A DNA stretch of 64,000 nt from Kitasatospora sp. NBC_01246 (lineage in GTDB: Bacteria > Actinomycetota > Actinomycetes > Streptomycetales > Streptomycetaceae). Below the pieces are notes generated by a model. The model saw nothing but the letters and a program-made list of their open reading frames with translations. It was not told where the DNA came from and did no database searches. How positions within the stretch are numbered: position 1 is the first letter of the stretch; each line of letters starts with the position of its first letter. Location of the stretch: the NCBI RefSeq assembly GCF_036226505.1, contig NZ_CP108484.1, positions 8,341,501 through 8,405,500 on the forward strand, given 5' to 3'. This document shows positions 1-7,977 of this stretch, piece after piece. Both the position numbers and the translations under genes were made by a program.

Positions 1-1
1 C

Positions 2-169
2 GCGGCCGGACTCGCCGGGTTCGTGGGCCGGTCCTGGCGGACCGAACGCCTCCACCTCGTCGGCAGCAACATCGGCCGCGGCCCCGGGCCGATCCGCTAC
101 CGCGACATCGAGGCATGGCGATTCGCCGCCGCCCGCACCGGCGGCGAGGACGTTCCCAGCGAGCCGTGA
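2..169 (+). CDS. C-terminal fragment of an unidentified protein, cut by the window edge
   Basis: The frame starting at base 2 is open from the window edge to a TGA at 167-169, giving about 55 residues that end in GGEDVPSEP. The stretch SWRTERLHLVGSNIGRG has normal protein composition and the codons are G/C rich at the third position, so this is probably the tail of a real gene that starts to the left. No family is recognised and no start is visible in the window. Confidence 0.45.
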   Translation, partial: AAGLAGFVGRSWRTERLHLVGSNIGRGPGPIRYRDIEAWRFAAARTGGEDVPSEP

Positions 170-411
170 CCGAGGCCTTGCGGCCTTGCGGCCTCGCGGC
201 CGCAGTGGGGGGCGGCCGGGGGATCAGCCGCCTCCGAGCGGTGCTCGACCGCCGGCCGAGGCGCCGTGCCCGGCGGTGCGTTCGGGGAGGTGACGGGGGG
301 CTGTCGGTGATGACGGCGATCTATCAGTGATCGGTGAGTCGGCCGCTGTGTGATGGGTCAGGTCGGCGCCGCCGTCCTGCACACCTCCCCCAGTCGAAGG
401 AGCCACTCGTC

Positions 412-1362
412 ATGACCCCCGCACCCCTGAGCCCGCCGTGGGACGTCCACCGGTTGCCGTCCGCCGCCGGCAAGTCCTTCCTGGTCACCGGAGGCAACGC
501 CGGGATCGGCTACTTCGTCGCGGAGCAGCTCGCCGCGACCGGGGCCGTCGTGGTGCTCGGCTGCCGGGACCGGGGGAGGGCGGGTGCCGCCATGGCGGCG
601 ATCCGGTCGCGTGTTCCCGCCGCCCGGCTGCGCCACCTTCCGCTGGACCTCGCCGACCTGGCATCCGTGCGCGGCGTGGCGGACGGCCTCGGGCTCGACC
701 GCCTCGACGCGGTGGTCCACAACGCGGGCGTCGCGCTCGACGACCCGCCGCGGCGGACGACGGAGGACGGTCACGAGCTGATGTTCGGGGTCAACCACCT
801 CGGCCACGTCGCGCTGACCCGGGCACTGGCGCCCCTGCTGTCCGCGGCGCCGGCCGCCCGGATCGTCACGGTGGGGAGCTTCGCGGCGCGCTCCGAACGG
901 CTGGACCCGGACGACCTCCAGTCGCTTCGGGACTACCGCCCCAGTCGTACCTACGGCCGGTCGAAGCTGGCGCAGATGTCCTTCGCCTTCGAGCTGGACC
1001 GCCGCCTGCGCGCCCGGGGCAGCACCCTGCTCAGCGTGGTGGCCCACCCCGGCGGCGCCCTGGACTCCCTGACCCCGCCCCGCCCGGGGGTGCACGCGGC
1101 GTCCCGGGGCACCCGGCTGCGCGCGCTGCCCGCCGGGCTGCTGCTCCAGGGCAAGGACGCCGGGGCGTGGCCGATCGTCCGGGCGGTCCTGGACCCGCGG
1201 GTGCGGGGAGGGCAGCTGTGGGGGCCCAGGGCCTTCGGCCTGCGCGGCGCGCCGCGGCTGGAGCCCGCGCGGGCCCACATGACCGATCCGGCCGTCGCCG
1301 GGCACCTGTGGGACGCCAGCTGCGACGGGGCCGGCGTCGAGGCCCACCTGGGCCTCCTCTAG
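412..1362 (+). CDS. Short-chain dehydrogenase/reductase (SDR)
   Basis: A 316-residue cytoplasmic Rossmann-fold oxidoreductase. The cofactor motif TGGNAGIG is at residues 26-33, the structural NAG motif near residue 104, and the catalytic Tyr and Lys at about 181 and 185 in TYGRSK. The N-terminal motif and the length suit the retinol-dehydrogenase/WW-oxidoreductase-like branch of SDRs, which act on hydroxyl or keto groups with NAD(P); the substrate cannot be read from sequence. The start ATG at 412 is preceded by AAGGAG at 397-402, a strong ribosome binding site. The frame stays open upstream to 334 but has no other good start. It converges on the YbhB-like gene, with a candidate hairpin between them. 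Confidence 0.88.
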   Translation: MTPAPLSPPWDVHRLPSAAGKSFLVTGGNAGIGYFVAEQLAATGAVVVLGCRDRGRAGAAMAAIRSRVPAARLRHLPLDLADLASVRGVADGLGLDRLDAVVHNAGVALDDPPRRTTEDGHELMFGVNHLGHVALTRALAPLLSAAPAARIVTVGSFAARSERLDPDDLQSLRDYRPSRTYGRSKLAQMSFAFELDRRLRARGSTLLSVVAHPGGALDSLTPPRPGVHAASRGTRLRALPAGLLLQGKDAGAWPIVRAVLDPRVRGGQLWGPRAFGLRGAPRLEPARAHMTDPAVAGHLWDASCDGAGVEAHLGLL

Positions 1363-1383
1363 ACGCGGCTCCCGGTGTAGAAG

Positions 1384-1435
1384 CGGCTCCCGGTGCTCCG
1401 TGCCACCGTCGTGGTCGGCGCCGCCCCGGGAGCCG
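1384..1435. terminator. Candidate bidirectional terminator between convergent genes
   Basis: CGGCTCCCGG at 1384-1393 and CCGGGAGCCG at 1426-1435 form a perfect 10-bp inverted repeat with a 32-base loop. A second direct copy of the left arm (GCGGCTCCCGGTG) starts at 1366, so two alternative hairpins can form. The position between the ends of the SDR gene and the YbhB-like gene suits a shared terminator, but the long loop makes this uncertain. Confidence 0.4.
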
Positions 1436-1456
1436 GGACGGTCAGCGGCGGGCAGG

Positions 1457-2077
1457 TCAGCGCCGGGCGGTGGCGGTCAGCTCCGCGGTGGCGAGGATGT
1501 GTCCGCTCATCGCCATCGAGAAGGAGGCCACGGCGGGGGTGCTGGTCGCGGCCAGGCCCAGGCCGGGCACGTCCAGCGCCACCACCCGGAGCACGTAGTG
1601 GTGCGCGCGGTCGCCGGCCGGCGGGCAGGGGCCCAGGTAGCCGGTGGCGCCGGTGTCGTTGGGCCCCGCGACCGCGCCGGCCGGTGTGGCGCCGGTGAGG
1701 GTCGTGACGGTGGCCGGGATGTCCCAGGTCATCGCGTGCCAGAAGCCGCTGCCGGTCGGCGCGTCCGGGTCGAAGAGCGAGACGGCGTAGCTGCGGGTGC
1801 CGGCGGGGGCGCCGGACCAGTGGACGGTCGGTGCCTGGTTGGCGCCGGAGCAGCCGAAGGCGTTCGCGTAGCCGGCCGCCGGGACCGTCCCGTTCCGCCA
1901 GTCGGGGCTGGTCACGGTGAACCGGGGCGTGTGCCGGGGGACGCCCGCGCGCACCTCGGTGTGCCCGAAGCGGTCCGATTGGGTGGCGGAGTGGGCCGCC
2001 GTCGAGGCGGCGCCGGCGAGGGCGACGGTGGCGGCCGTGGTGGCGGCGAGGGCGGTCACGCGGGTCGAGCGCTTCAT
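1457..2077 (-). CDS. Secreted YbhB/YbcL (Raf kinase inhibitor-like/PEBP) protein
   Basis: A 206-residue protein with a clear signal peptide: basic start MKRSTR, hydrophobic core ALAATTAATVALAGAAS, then a probable Ala-x-Ala-type cleavage near residue 30. The mature part has the PEBP/YbhB hallmarks: FTVTSPDW, the ligand-pocket segment SLFDPDAPTGSGFWHAMTWDIP, a GYLGPCPPAG loop and a HHYVLRVVALD strand. The bacterial family is found in the periplasm or outside the cell, and its ligands are mostly unknown. The ATG at 2077 fits the signal peptide; the longer open frame upstream overlaps the divergent regulator and is a shadow. It diverges from the HTH gene with 150 bp between them, so the regulator may control it, although no clear operator is visible. 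Confidence 0.9.
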   Translation of the reverse strand: MKRSTRVTALAATTAATVALAGAASTAAHSATQSDRFGHTEVRAGVPRHTPRFTVTSPDWRNGTVPAAGYANAFGCSGANQAPTVHWSGAPAGTRSYAVSLFDPDAPTGSGFWHAMTWDIPATVTTLTGATPAGAVAGPNDTGATGYLGPCPPAGDRAHHYVLRVVALDVPGLGLAATSTPAVASFSMAMSGHILATAELTATARR

Positions 2078-2227
2078 GGGTGGTTCCGTTCCGGGTCGCA
2101 CGGTGGTGTTCGGTCGGGACCAGCCTTCCGGCGCCCGGCGCCCCGGGGGAGGCCGCGCGCATCCTGGTACGCGGCGTGCCACCCTCCGGCGTGGACCGCG
2201 CGGCGCCCGACCGGCGACGATGTCGCT

Positions 2228-3112
2228 GTGAACGATCGACAGAACGGGCCCCGCGCCGAACTGGGCGCGTTCCTGCGGGCGACGCGCGAGCGGACCCTGC
2301 CGGGCGACGTCGGCCTGCGGGCGGGCGCGCGCCGCCGCACCCCGGGCCTGCGCCGCCAGGAGGTGGCCGAGCTCGCGGCGGTGAGCGTCGACTGGTACAT
2401 CCGGCTGGAGCAGGGCCGCGCCGGGACCCCCGGCTCGGCGGTGCTGGAGGGGATCGCCGACGCGCTGCGGCTGACCCCCGCGGAGCGCGAGTACGTGCAC
2501 CTCACCGCGCGCGGCGAGGTGCCCCCGCGCCGGCACGTCGCCACCGCGCCGGCGGCGTCCCTGCGGGCGGTACTGGACGGCATGCCGCTGCTGCCCGCCT
2601 ACGTCATCGACCACCGCCTCGACGTCCTGGCGTGGAACAGCGCGGCCCGCGCGCTGTTCGGCGACGGGTTCGGCACCGGTACGGCCGCCAACACGGCGTG
2701 CCTGACCTTCCTGGACCCGGAGAACCGCCGGACCCAGCCGTCCTGGGAGCAGTTCGCGCGGGAGACGGTCGGTGCGCTGCGCTCGGCCTCCGCACGGCAT
2801 CGAGGCGACCCGCGGCTGCACGCGGTCGTGGCGCAACTCCTGGACGGCAGCCCGGAGTTCGCCCTCTGGTGGGAGGACAGGACGGTGCGCGAGCGGTCCC
2901 ACGGCAGCAAGCGGATGCGACACCCGGTGGGCGGGGAGCTGGCCCTCTGCTACGACCAGCTCGCCGCCACGGACGGCTCCGACCAGCGGCTGATGGTGCT
3001 CACCCCGGCGGACGGGGCGACCGAGCGGGCGCTGCGCCTGTTGATCGCCGGCTACTCGCAGGGCGCCGTGGGCACGTCGGCCCAGGTGCTCAAGGCGGCC
3101 CGGACGGCCTGA
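2228..3112 (+). CDS. MmyB-type helix-turn-helix transcriptional regulator
   Basis: A 294-residue regulator with an N-terminal XRE-type HTH (about residues 5-85; LRRQEVAELAAVSVDWYIRLEQGR covers the two helices, broken here by no gaps) and a C-terminal MmyB-like ligand-binding domain (about 105-280; LDVLAWNSAARALFGDG, then the HPVGGELAL strand). In actinomycetes these regulators usually control a divergent oxidoreductase or export gene and the C-terminal domain is thought to bind a small, possibly fatty-acid-like, ligand. GTG at 2228 was chosen because homologues begin a few residues before the ELGAFLRA segment; no good Shine-Dalgarno is visible. The frame remains open upstream only as a shadow of the divergent gene. 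Confidence 0.88.
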   Translation: MNDRQNGPRAELGAFLRATRERTLPGDVGLRAGARRRTPGLRRQEVAELAAVSVDWYIRLEQGRAGTPGSAVLEGIADALRLTPAEREYVHLTARGEVPPRRHVATAPAASLRAVLDGMPLLPAYVIDHRLDVLAWNSAARALFGDGFGTGTAANTACLTFLDPENRRTQPSWEQFARETVGALRSASARHRGDPRLHAVVAQLLDGSPEFALWWEDRTVRERSHGSKRMRHPVGGELALCYDQLAATDGSDQRLMVLTPADGATERALRLLIAGYSQGAVGTSAQVLKAARTA

Positions 3113-3125
3113 GTCGCCGGACCGT

Positions 3126-3144
3126 CCGGGCGGGTCCCGCCCGG
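3126..3144. terminator. GC-rich hairpin between convergent genes
   Basis: CCGGGCG at 3126-3132 pairs with CGCCCGG at 3138-3144 around a 5-base loop, just after the MmyB-type regulator stop (3112) and before the convergent HNH-like gene end (3186). There is no U tract, which is common in actinomycetes. Confidence 0.5.
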
Positions 3145-3185
3145 GTGCTGGTTCGGCCTGTGACGCTCGTGCCGGTGATCCCCGG

Positions 3186-3626
3186 TCAGCGGCGGCCGGT
3201 GGCCAGGGTGACGAGGAACTGGCCGCCGCCCGGCTCGATGTGGGCGGTCACCGGCAGGTCCGGTACCAGCCGGGAGAACCGGTCCACCAGCCAGTCCGCG
3301 GCTTCCTGGGCGTCCTGCCTGGTCGGGCAGCGGCCCACCATCTCGCGGCCGCCCTTGCGCTCCAGCCTCGCGGCCACGGCGATCAGCGGCGCGGGCTCGA
3401 CCACGTACAGGCGGTCCGGCCAGGCGATGACCACCTTGACCGCGCCCTTGCGGGAGTTGCACCCGCGGTGCGCGAGCCGCTCGGCGACCTTGGCCTTCCG
3501 GTCGGCGGTCCGGCTGTCAACGCTGGGCCCGCGCGGGTCGTTCACCGACTTGTCGGGGTCGACCGGTTCGTCGCACACCCAGCATCGCCAGCTGTCGTGC
3601 TCGGCCACATCATCGAGGAGACTCAC
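3186..3626 (-). CDS. HNH-like zinc-binding protein, conserved actinobacterial
   Basis: A 146-residue soluble protein. The N-terminal part has a CWVC pair near residues 15-18 and later LAHRGCNSRKG near 51-61; this spacing (C-x2-C ... H-x2-C-N-x3-G) is the skeleton of HNH-endonuclease-like zinc modules, in which the His and Asn contribute to metal and phosphate binding. The C-terminal half (PLIAVAARLERK to the end) looks like a small alpha/beta domain of unknown role. Nuclease activity is inference; the family may have lost it. GTG at 3626 has no Shine-Dalgarno, but TAGGTT lies 6 bases upstream on this strand, as expected for a leaderless transcript. Confidence 0.7.
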   Translation of the reverse strand: MSLLDDVAEHDSWRCWVCDEPVDPDKSVNDPRGPSVDSRTADRKAKVAERLAHRGCNSRKGAVKVVIAWPDRLYVVEPAPLIAVAARLERKGGREMVGRCPTRQDAQEAADWLVDRFSRLVPDLPVTAHIEPGGGQFLVTLATGRR

Positions 3627-3827
3627 CCGGGTAACCTAGCCTGCCCCGCCGCCGCCCCGTGCAGCAGGGCCTCGGCGATCGGGTGGAGCGGCGCCCGCCC
3701 CTCGCGCGGGCGAGGTCGCGCCGGCCCGGCGCCGGCCGGTCCCCGGTCCTACCGGCGTCCGCCACCCGGGTGCGGCGGACGCCCGCGCTCTCCGGGCCGG
3801 TCGGAGCCGGTCGGGCCTCGGCCGGAG

Positions 3828-4565
3828 TCAGCCGGGGCTGAGGAGACAGAACTCGTTGCCTTCCGGGTCGACCAGGATCGTCCAGTGGATCTCGGACTGG
3901 TCGACACCGGGGTCGGTGGCGCCCAGGGCGCGCAGCCGGTCCGCCTCCGCCGCGTGGTCGTCACCGCGGTAGGGGCGGAGGTCGAGGTGGACGCGGTTCC
4001 ACCCGCTCTTGGTGTCGGGGGTGCGGATGAACTCCAGGTAGGGGCCGACGCCTGCGGCGGAGCGCATGGTCGCGTAGTCGTCGGTGACCTCGTGCAGCGT
4101 CCAGTCCATCGCCTCGCCCCAGAACCGGGCCATCGCCCGTGGGTCGGCGCAGTCGACCACCACCGCGGCGATCGGCCCGGTGTCCCGGTAGACCGGGCGG
4201 GGCTCCAGGACGCAGAACTCGTTGCCCTCCGGGTCGGCCATGACGGTCCAGGGGACGTCGCCCTGACCGACGTCGGCGAGCGTCGCGCCGAGGCCCCGCA
4301 GCCGTGCGACCAGCTCCGTCTGATGGGCCGTCGAGGTGGTGGCCAGGTCGAGGTGCACCCGATTCTTGACCGTTTTGGGTTCCGGCCGGGCAATGAGATC
4401 GATGCAGACGGCCGTGGGATCGGGGTAGCTGAAGCCGACGGGTTCGAGGTTGGTCACGCCAGGCCCCTCGCTGTCGAGGCCCCAACCGAGCGCCTCCGCC
4501 CAGAACCGGCCGAGCGCGGAGTCGTCGCGGGCCTTCATGTTGATCTGCACAAGTCGGGTTGCCAT
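3828..4565 (-). CDS. Two-domain VOC (glyoxalase/bleomycin-resistance fold) protein
   Basis: About 245 residues made of two tandem vicinal-oxygen-chelate domains. Each has the RFWAEALGW/RFWGEAMDW helix, an NRVHLDL metal-side strand and the terminal EGNEFC strand (EGNEFCVLEP at the end of domain 1 and EGNEFCLLSPG at the protein end). VOC proteins bind a metal and act as lyases, dioxygenases or drug-sequestering proteins; this actinobacterial double-domain type has no assigned substrate. The start ATG at 4565 (MATRLVQINMK) matches the usual family start; another ATG at 4577 is in frame and neither has a clear ribosome binding site. It is probably monocistronic. Confidence 0.85.
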   Translation of the reverse strand: MATRLVQINMKARDDSALGRFWAEALGWGLDSEGPGVTNLEPVGFSYPDPTAVCIDLIARPEPKTVKNRVHLDLATTSTAHQTELVARLRGLGATLADVGQGDVPWTVMADPEGNEFCVLEPRPVYRDTGPIAAVVVDCADPRAMARFWGEAMDWTLHEVTDDYATMRSAAGVGPYLEFIRTPDTKSGWNRVHLDLRPYRGDDHAAEADRLRALGATDPGVDQSEIHWTILVDPEGNEFCLLSPG

Positions 4566-4635
4566 GCCGAAGATCATAGAAGCTGTCGCGGGCCCGCACC
4601 CGAGTGCGCGCGGAAGACCCGTCTCCCCGGCAACC

Positions 4636-4860
4636 TCACCGGCCCGCGGCGTGGAGCCCGGCGGTGGCGACGACCGGCCGGACCTTGGTGAGCATCAGGT
4701 GCAGGAACTGGTCGGGGTGGCGGAAGGACGCGAAGTGGCCGGCGTCCCTGATCAGGGCGAACTCCTTGACCGGCGCCTGCACGTCGTCGAGGAAGCACCG
4801 GGCCCGGTCGGTCGGGTTGAGCACGTCCTGGTCGCCCTGGAAGACGTGGGTGCCGCTGTC
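4636..4860 (-). pseudogene. C-terminal remnant of an alpha/beta hydrolase
   Basis: This strand encodes HVFQGDQDVLNPTDRA followed by DAGHFASFRHPDQFL, the typical C-terminal strand, acid-residue loop (GDQD) and catalytic-His segment (DAGHF) of a proline-iminopeptidase-like alpha/beta hydrolase. Only about 70 residues remain; the nucleophile elbow and the N-terminal three quarters are absent, and recognisable sequence stops at a 7-bp microsatellite (4857-4877). A GTG at 4824 could start a 62-residue ORF but would encode no functional enzyme. It is most likely the residue of a deletion. Confidence 0.65.
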
Positions 4861-4877
4861 CGTTGTCCGTTGTCCGT
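4857..4877. repeat. Three tandem copies of a 7-bp unit (TGTCCGT)
   Basis: TGTCCGT occurs three times without spacing at 4857-4863, 4864-4870 and 4871-4877. It sits exactly where similarity of the hydrolase remnant to its family ends, so it may mark the repaired breakpoint of the deletion. Confidence 0.7.
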
Positions 4878-5028
4878 GGGAGGGCCGACGAGAGTGGGAA
4901 CGAAGGGGGCCGGGCGGTACCCGGACGACACGGCGTGCGGCCCGTGCCCCGACCCGGCAGGGGCCGGACTGTCGTACCCGCCGTCTAGCCTCGCGGGGAG
5001 AGCCGACCGCTGCACGGAGGGACTACGG

Positions 5029-5634
5029 ATGAGTGGCCTGAGCTGGATGTACGGGACGGACCTGCCGCTGCTGAGCGTCACCTTCGCCCGTGATCTCACT
5101 GCGCGCGGGCTCCTGGAGCGGATGGGCGCGGACCCCGACACGCTGGCCGAGCGCACCCAGGAGGAGTTCAGGGACGAGTTCGACGACCTCCTCTACGAGG
5201 ACGACGCCTATGTGGTGACCGCCGGCCGGTACGGGGCGTGGGCGTGGGTCTGGGAGCACGGCAGTTGGCTGTGCGTCGAGGACGAGGAACTGCTCGGTGA
5301 GCTCTCGACGGGGACGGCGGCGCTGTCCCTGCACGCCAACGAGAAGCCCCTGGTGGACTTCCGCTACGCCGAGGACGGGCAGCTGGTCACCGGTCTGCAC
5401 ACCCTCCTCGGCATCGAGCCCCGGCACCGCACCGGCCGGGACCCCCACCGCTTCGACGCCGAACTGCGGGCGCTGGGCGCCTGCCCGGACACCGGGGAGA
5501 CCGGACCGCTGGGCATGCGCGGCCTCTTCTACCGTCTCGCCGAGGGGCTCGGCGCGGGTGTCGACCCCGCCGATCTCTCCGGTGGGGCTGTTCTCAGCGC
5601 CCAGCTCCGGCCGCGTCCCGACCGGGTCGGGTGA
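5029..5634 (+). CDS. DUF6461-like conserved actinobacterial protein
   Basis: A 201-residue acidic soluble protein. It has the pattern of the family annotated DUF6461: an N-terminal LSVTFARDLTARGLLERMG segment, a central GRYGAWAWVWEHGSW motif and a LHANEKPLVDFRYAEDG strand. Nothing catalytic is evident and the role is unknown; members are common in Streptomyces as single genes. ATG at 5029 is supported by GGAGGGA at 5016-5022. It is followed by about 100 bp of non-coding sequence before the sigma-factor gene. Confidence 0.75.
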   Translation: MSGLSWMYGTDLPLLSVTFARDLTARGLLERMGADPDTLAERTQEEFRDEFDDLLYEDDAYVVTAGRYGAWAWVWEHGSWLCVEDEELLGELSTGTAALSLHANEKPLVDFRYAEDGQLVTGLHTLLGIEPRHRTGRDPHRFDAELRALGACPDTGETGPLGMRGLFYRLAEGLGAGVDPADLSGGAVLSAQLRPRPDRVG

Positions 5635-5742
5635 TCCGCCCGGTCCGGTCGCCCGGCACGCGCTTCTCCGCCGCTCCCGGCGCGCGGGCGATCCGCCGCC
5701 GAGGTACCGGTTCCCGAGAGTGATCATTTAGCGTGTGCTCCC

Positions 5743-6636
5743 ATGGAGAAGGCTCAGGAGTTCGAGGCGCACCGGCCTCGCTTGTTCTCGTTGGCGTACC
5801 GGATGCTCGGATCGGCGGCGGAGGCCGAGGACGCCGTGCAGGACGCCTACCTGAGGTGGCACGGGGCCGAGCGGGAGCGGATCGCCGCGCCGGGGCCGTG
5901 GCTGGCCAAGGTGACCACCAACCTGTGCCTGAACCGGCTGACGTCGGCGCGGGCCCGACGCGAGGAGTACGTCGGACCGTGGCTGCCGGAGCCGGTCCGG
6001 ACCGACGGCGGGGCGCTCGGGCCGATGGAGACGGCGGAGCAGCGGGACGCGGTGTCGCTGGCCGTCCTGGTGATGATGGAGCGGTTGACCCCGCCCGAGC
6101 GGGCGGCGATGGTGCTCCGCGACGCCTTCGACTACAGCCACCGGGACGTCGCAGACGTGCTCGACTGCTCGGAGGCGAACGCACGGCAGCTGTACCGCAG
6201 GGCCAAGCAGCATCTGGGCGACGAGCGGCCGAGGTTCGTCTCCTCCCAGGGGGAGAGCCGCGAGTTGGTGCTGCGGTTCCTGGAGGCCGCGGCGCACGGC
6301 GAGCTGGCGCAGCTGGAGGAACTGCTCGCCGGACAGGTGGTCGCCTGGTCGGACGGCGGCGGCAAGGTGGGCGCGGCGCGTCGGCCGGTCGTCGGCCGGG
6401 AGAACGTGGCCCGGTTCCTGGCGGGTCTGTTCGCCCGGCGGGCGAACGGGGTGCGGATCGAGGTCGTCGAGGCGAACGGCACCGCGATGGTGTTGGGCTG
6501 GGAGGGTGGCGCACTGACGTCCTGCGGTGCGCTGGAGCTCGGTGGTGCCGGAATCACCGGCGTGCGGCTCATCAGGAACCCGGACAAACTGGCCTTCCTG
6601 GCGCATCAGTGCTCCGGGTTGTCACAGAACACGTGA
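5743..6636 (+). CDS. sigJ: ECF RNA polymerase sigma factor, SigJ type
   Basis: A 297-residue sigma factor with region 2 at the N-terminus (HRPRLFSLAYRMLGSAAEAEDAVQDAYLRW in two motifs, about residues 8-37), region 4 at about 105-165 (LTPPERAAMVLRDAF, then the HTH in DVADVLDCSEANARQLYRRAK), and a C-terminal SnoaL-like extension of about 120 residues ending near the stop. The SnoaL-like extension distinguishes the SigJ (ECF41-type) group, whose own tail modulates activity instead of a separate anti-sigma factor. The downstream NmrA-like reductase, 48 bp away on the same strand, matches the common ECF41 arrangement in which an oxidoreductase or carboxymuconolactone-decarboxylase gene is the main target. 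ATG at 5743 is a clean family-type start. Confidence 0.9.
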   Translation: MEKAQEFEAHRPRLFSLAYRMLGSAAEAEDAVQDAYLRWHGAERERIAAPGPWLAKVTTNLCLNRLTSARARREEYVGPWLPEPVRTDGGALGPMETAEQRDAVSLAVLVMMERLTPPERAAMVLRDAFDYSHRDVADVLDCSEANARQLYRRAKQHLGDERPRFVSSQGESRELVLRFLEAAAHGELAQLEELLAGQVVAWSDGGGKVGAARRPVVGRENVARFLAGLFARRANGVRIEVVEANGTAMVLGWEGGALTSCGALELGGAGITGVRLIRNPDKLAFLAHQCSGLSQNT

Positions 6637-6684
6637 GTCGTCGGTTCCTCATCGGTGACGGCAGAACGAGAAGGGCTGTGGCTG

Positions 6685-7488
6685 ATGAAGAACGACGCGA
6701 TCATGGTGACCGGCGCAACGGGCGTGCTCGGCCGGGAGGTACTGGACCGGGCGCGCCGCACCGGGCTGCCGGTGCGGGCCCTCACCCGCAGGTCAGTGCT
6801 CCCGGACGACCCGGGGGTGGCCTGGTTCACCGGTGACCTGGCCACCGGCGCCGGGCTGGACGAGGCGTTCGCCGGGGTCCGCACGGTCATCCACTGCGCG
6901 ACCGACATCCGGCACTTCAAGAACGACATTCCGGCCTTCGAGCACCTGCTGGAGGCCGCGGCGCGCGCCGGAGTCGAGCACATCGTCAACATCTCGATCA
7001 TCGGTGTCGACCGGATCCCGTACCCCTACTACCGGATCAAGCGGGAGGGCGAGCGGTTGCTCGCGGCCTCCGGGATCGGCTGGACCAATCTGCGCGCCAG
7101 TCAGTTCCCCGAGCTGCTGAACACGGCCTTCCGGTTCCTGTCCAGGCTGCCGGTGGTCGTCGTGCCGTCCGGCACCCGCTGCCAGCCCGTCGACCAGGGC
7201 GAGGTGGCGGACCGCCTGGTCGAGCTGGCCCTGGGTGATCCGGCCACCGGTGCGCCCCCGGCCGAGGGCTGGGGACGGGTGCCGGACCTGGCCGGCCCCA
7301 CCGTGTACCCGGCCGACCGCCTGGCCAGGGACTGGCTGCGAGCGGCGGGCAAGCGCCGTCCCGTCCTGCCGGTCTTCATCCCGGGGAGGATCGGCGCCGC
7401 CTTCCGCTCCGGCGCCCTGACCGCGCCCGACCGACCGGCGGGCAGGCGGACCTGGGAGGCGTACCTGGCCGAGAAGGTCGCCCGCTGA
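6685..7488 (+). CDS. NmrA-like NAD(P)-binding reductase, probable SigJ target
   Basis: A 267-residue atypical SDR. The Rossmann motif VTGATGVLG is near residues 8-16, followed by LTRR (cofactor 2'-phosphate side) and an IHCATDIRHF segment; instead of a classical YxxxK there is YPYYRIKREGE, giving a Tyr/Lys pair usable by this subfamily. The C-terminal half carries the substrate-side region. The ATG at 6685 is preferred over an in-frame GTG at 6655 because GAGAAGGG lies about 10 bases upstream. It probably forms an operon with the sigma factor. The substrate is unknown; isoflavone-reductase-like or NmrA-like sensing roles are possible. Confidence 0.85.
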   Translation: MKNDAIMVTGATGVLGREVLDRARRTGLPVRALTRRSVLPDDPGVAWFTGDLATGAGLDEAFAGVRTVIHCATDIRHFKNDIPAFEHLLEAAARAGVEHIVNISIIGVDRIPYPYYRIKREGERLLAASGIGWTNLRASQFPELLNTAFRFLSRLPVVVVPSGTRCQPVDQGEVADRLVELALGDPATGAPPAEGWGRVPDLAGPTVYPADRLARDWLRAAGKRRPVLPVFIPGRIGAAFRSGALTAPDRPAGRRTWEAYLAEKVAR

Positions 7489-7520
7489 CTCCGGCGCGAC
7501 CGTACGCGGCGACGCCGGTC

Positions 7521-7552
7521 GGGGCGGGCCGGCCGTGCGGACGGCCCGCCCC
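7521..7552 (+). terminator. Strong GC hairpin after the sigma factor/reductase operon
   Basis: GGGGCGGGCCG at 7521-7531 and CGGCCCGCCCC at 7542-7552 form a perfect 11-bp stem with a 10-base loop, 33 bases after the reductase stop. Confidence 0.75.
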
Positions 7553-7977
7553 GTCGGTGCGCGCTGCGGTCGTCGTGGGCGCGTGGGACGTGGGCGCCTG
7601 CCGACCACCCGCTACGCGGACGATCCGGCCGGCGCCCCGGACCTCGCGGCACTGGTCACCGTGCTGGTCCGCGCCACCCGGTGTCGGGCGACCGTGCGGC
7701 GGGAGACGTCGTCGCTTCTCCGGGCGGGTGAACGTCCGGTAGTGGGCGGCCGAGGGCTGTGCGGCCCGGCGTGATCGCCGTCGTCGGACCCGGCCGTCCG
7801 GCTCGTCCCGGTCTCTCCGTCGTCGGAGCGGGGTCCGGGTGGCCGGTGTGCGGCTTCCTCAGGTGAGCCGTCGGCGGTGGCGCTGTGGCGGTGACCTGCG
7901 GAAGTGGCCGGCGGAGGCGAGCGCCTCGTGCGGTCGCTGCCGCGCGAGGCGCCCGGGTGGTGCGGGTGGGTCGTGCC
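7553..7977. other. 425-bp stretch without a supported gene
   Basis: Short open frames exist here on the plus strand (for example 7535-7774), but none has a ribosome binding site, a recognisable motif or convincing composition. The stretch contains the 3' side of the convergent NmrA-like gene and probably its terminator. Nothing else is seen. Confidence 0.5.
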
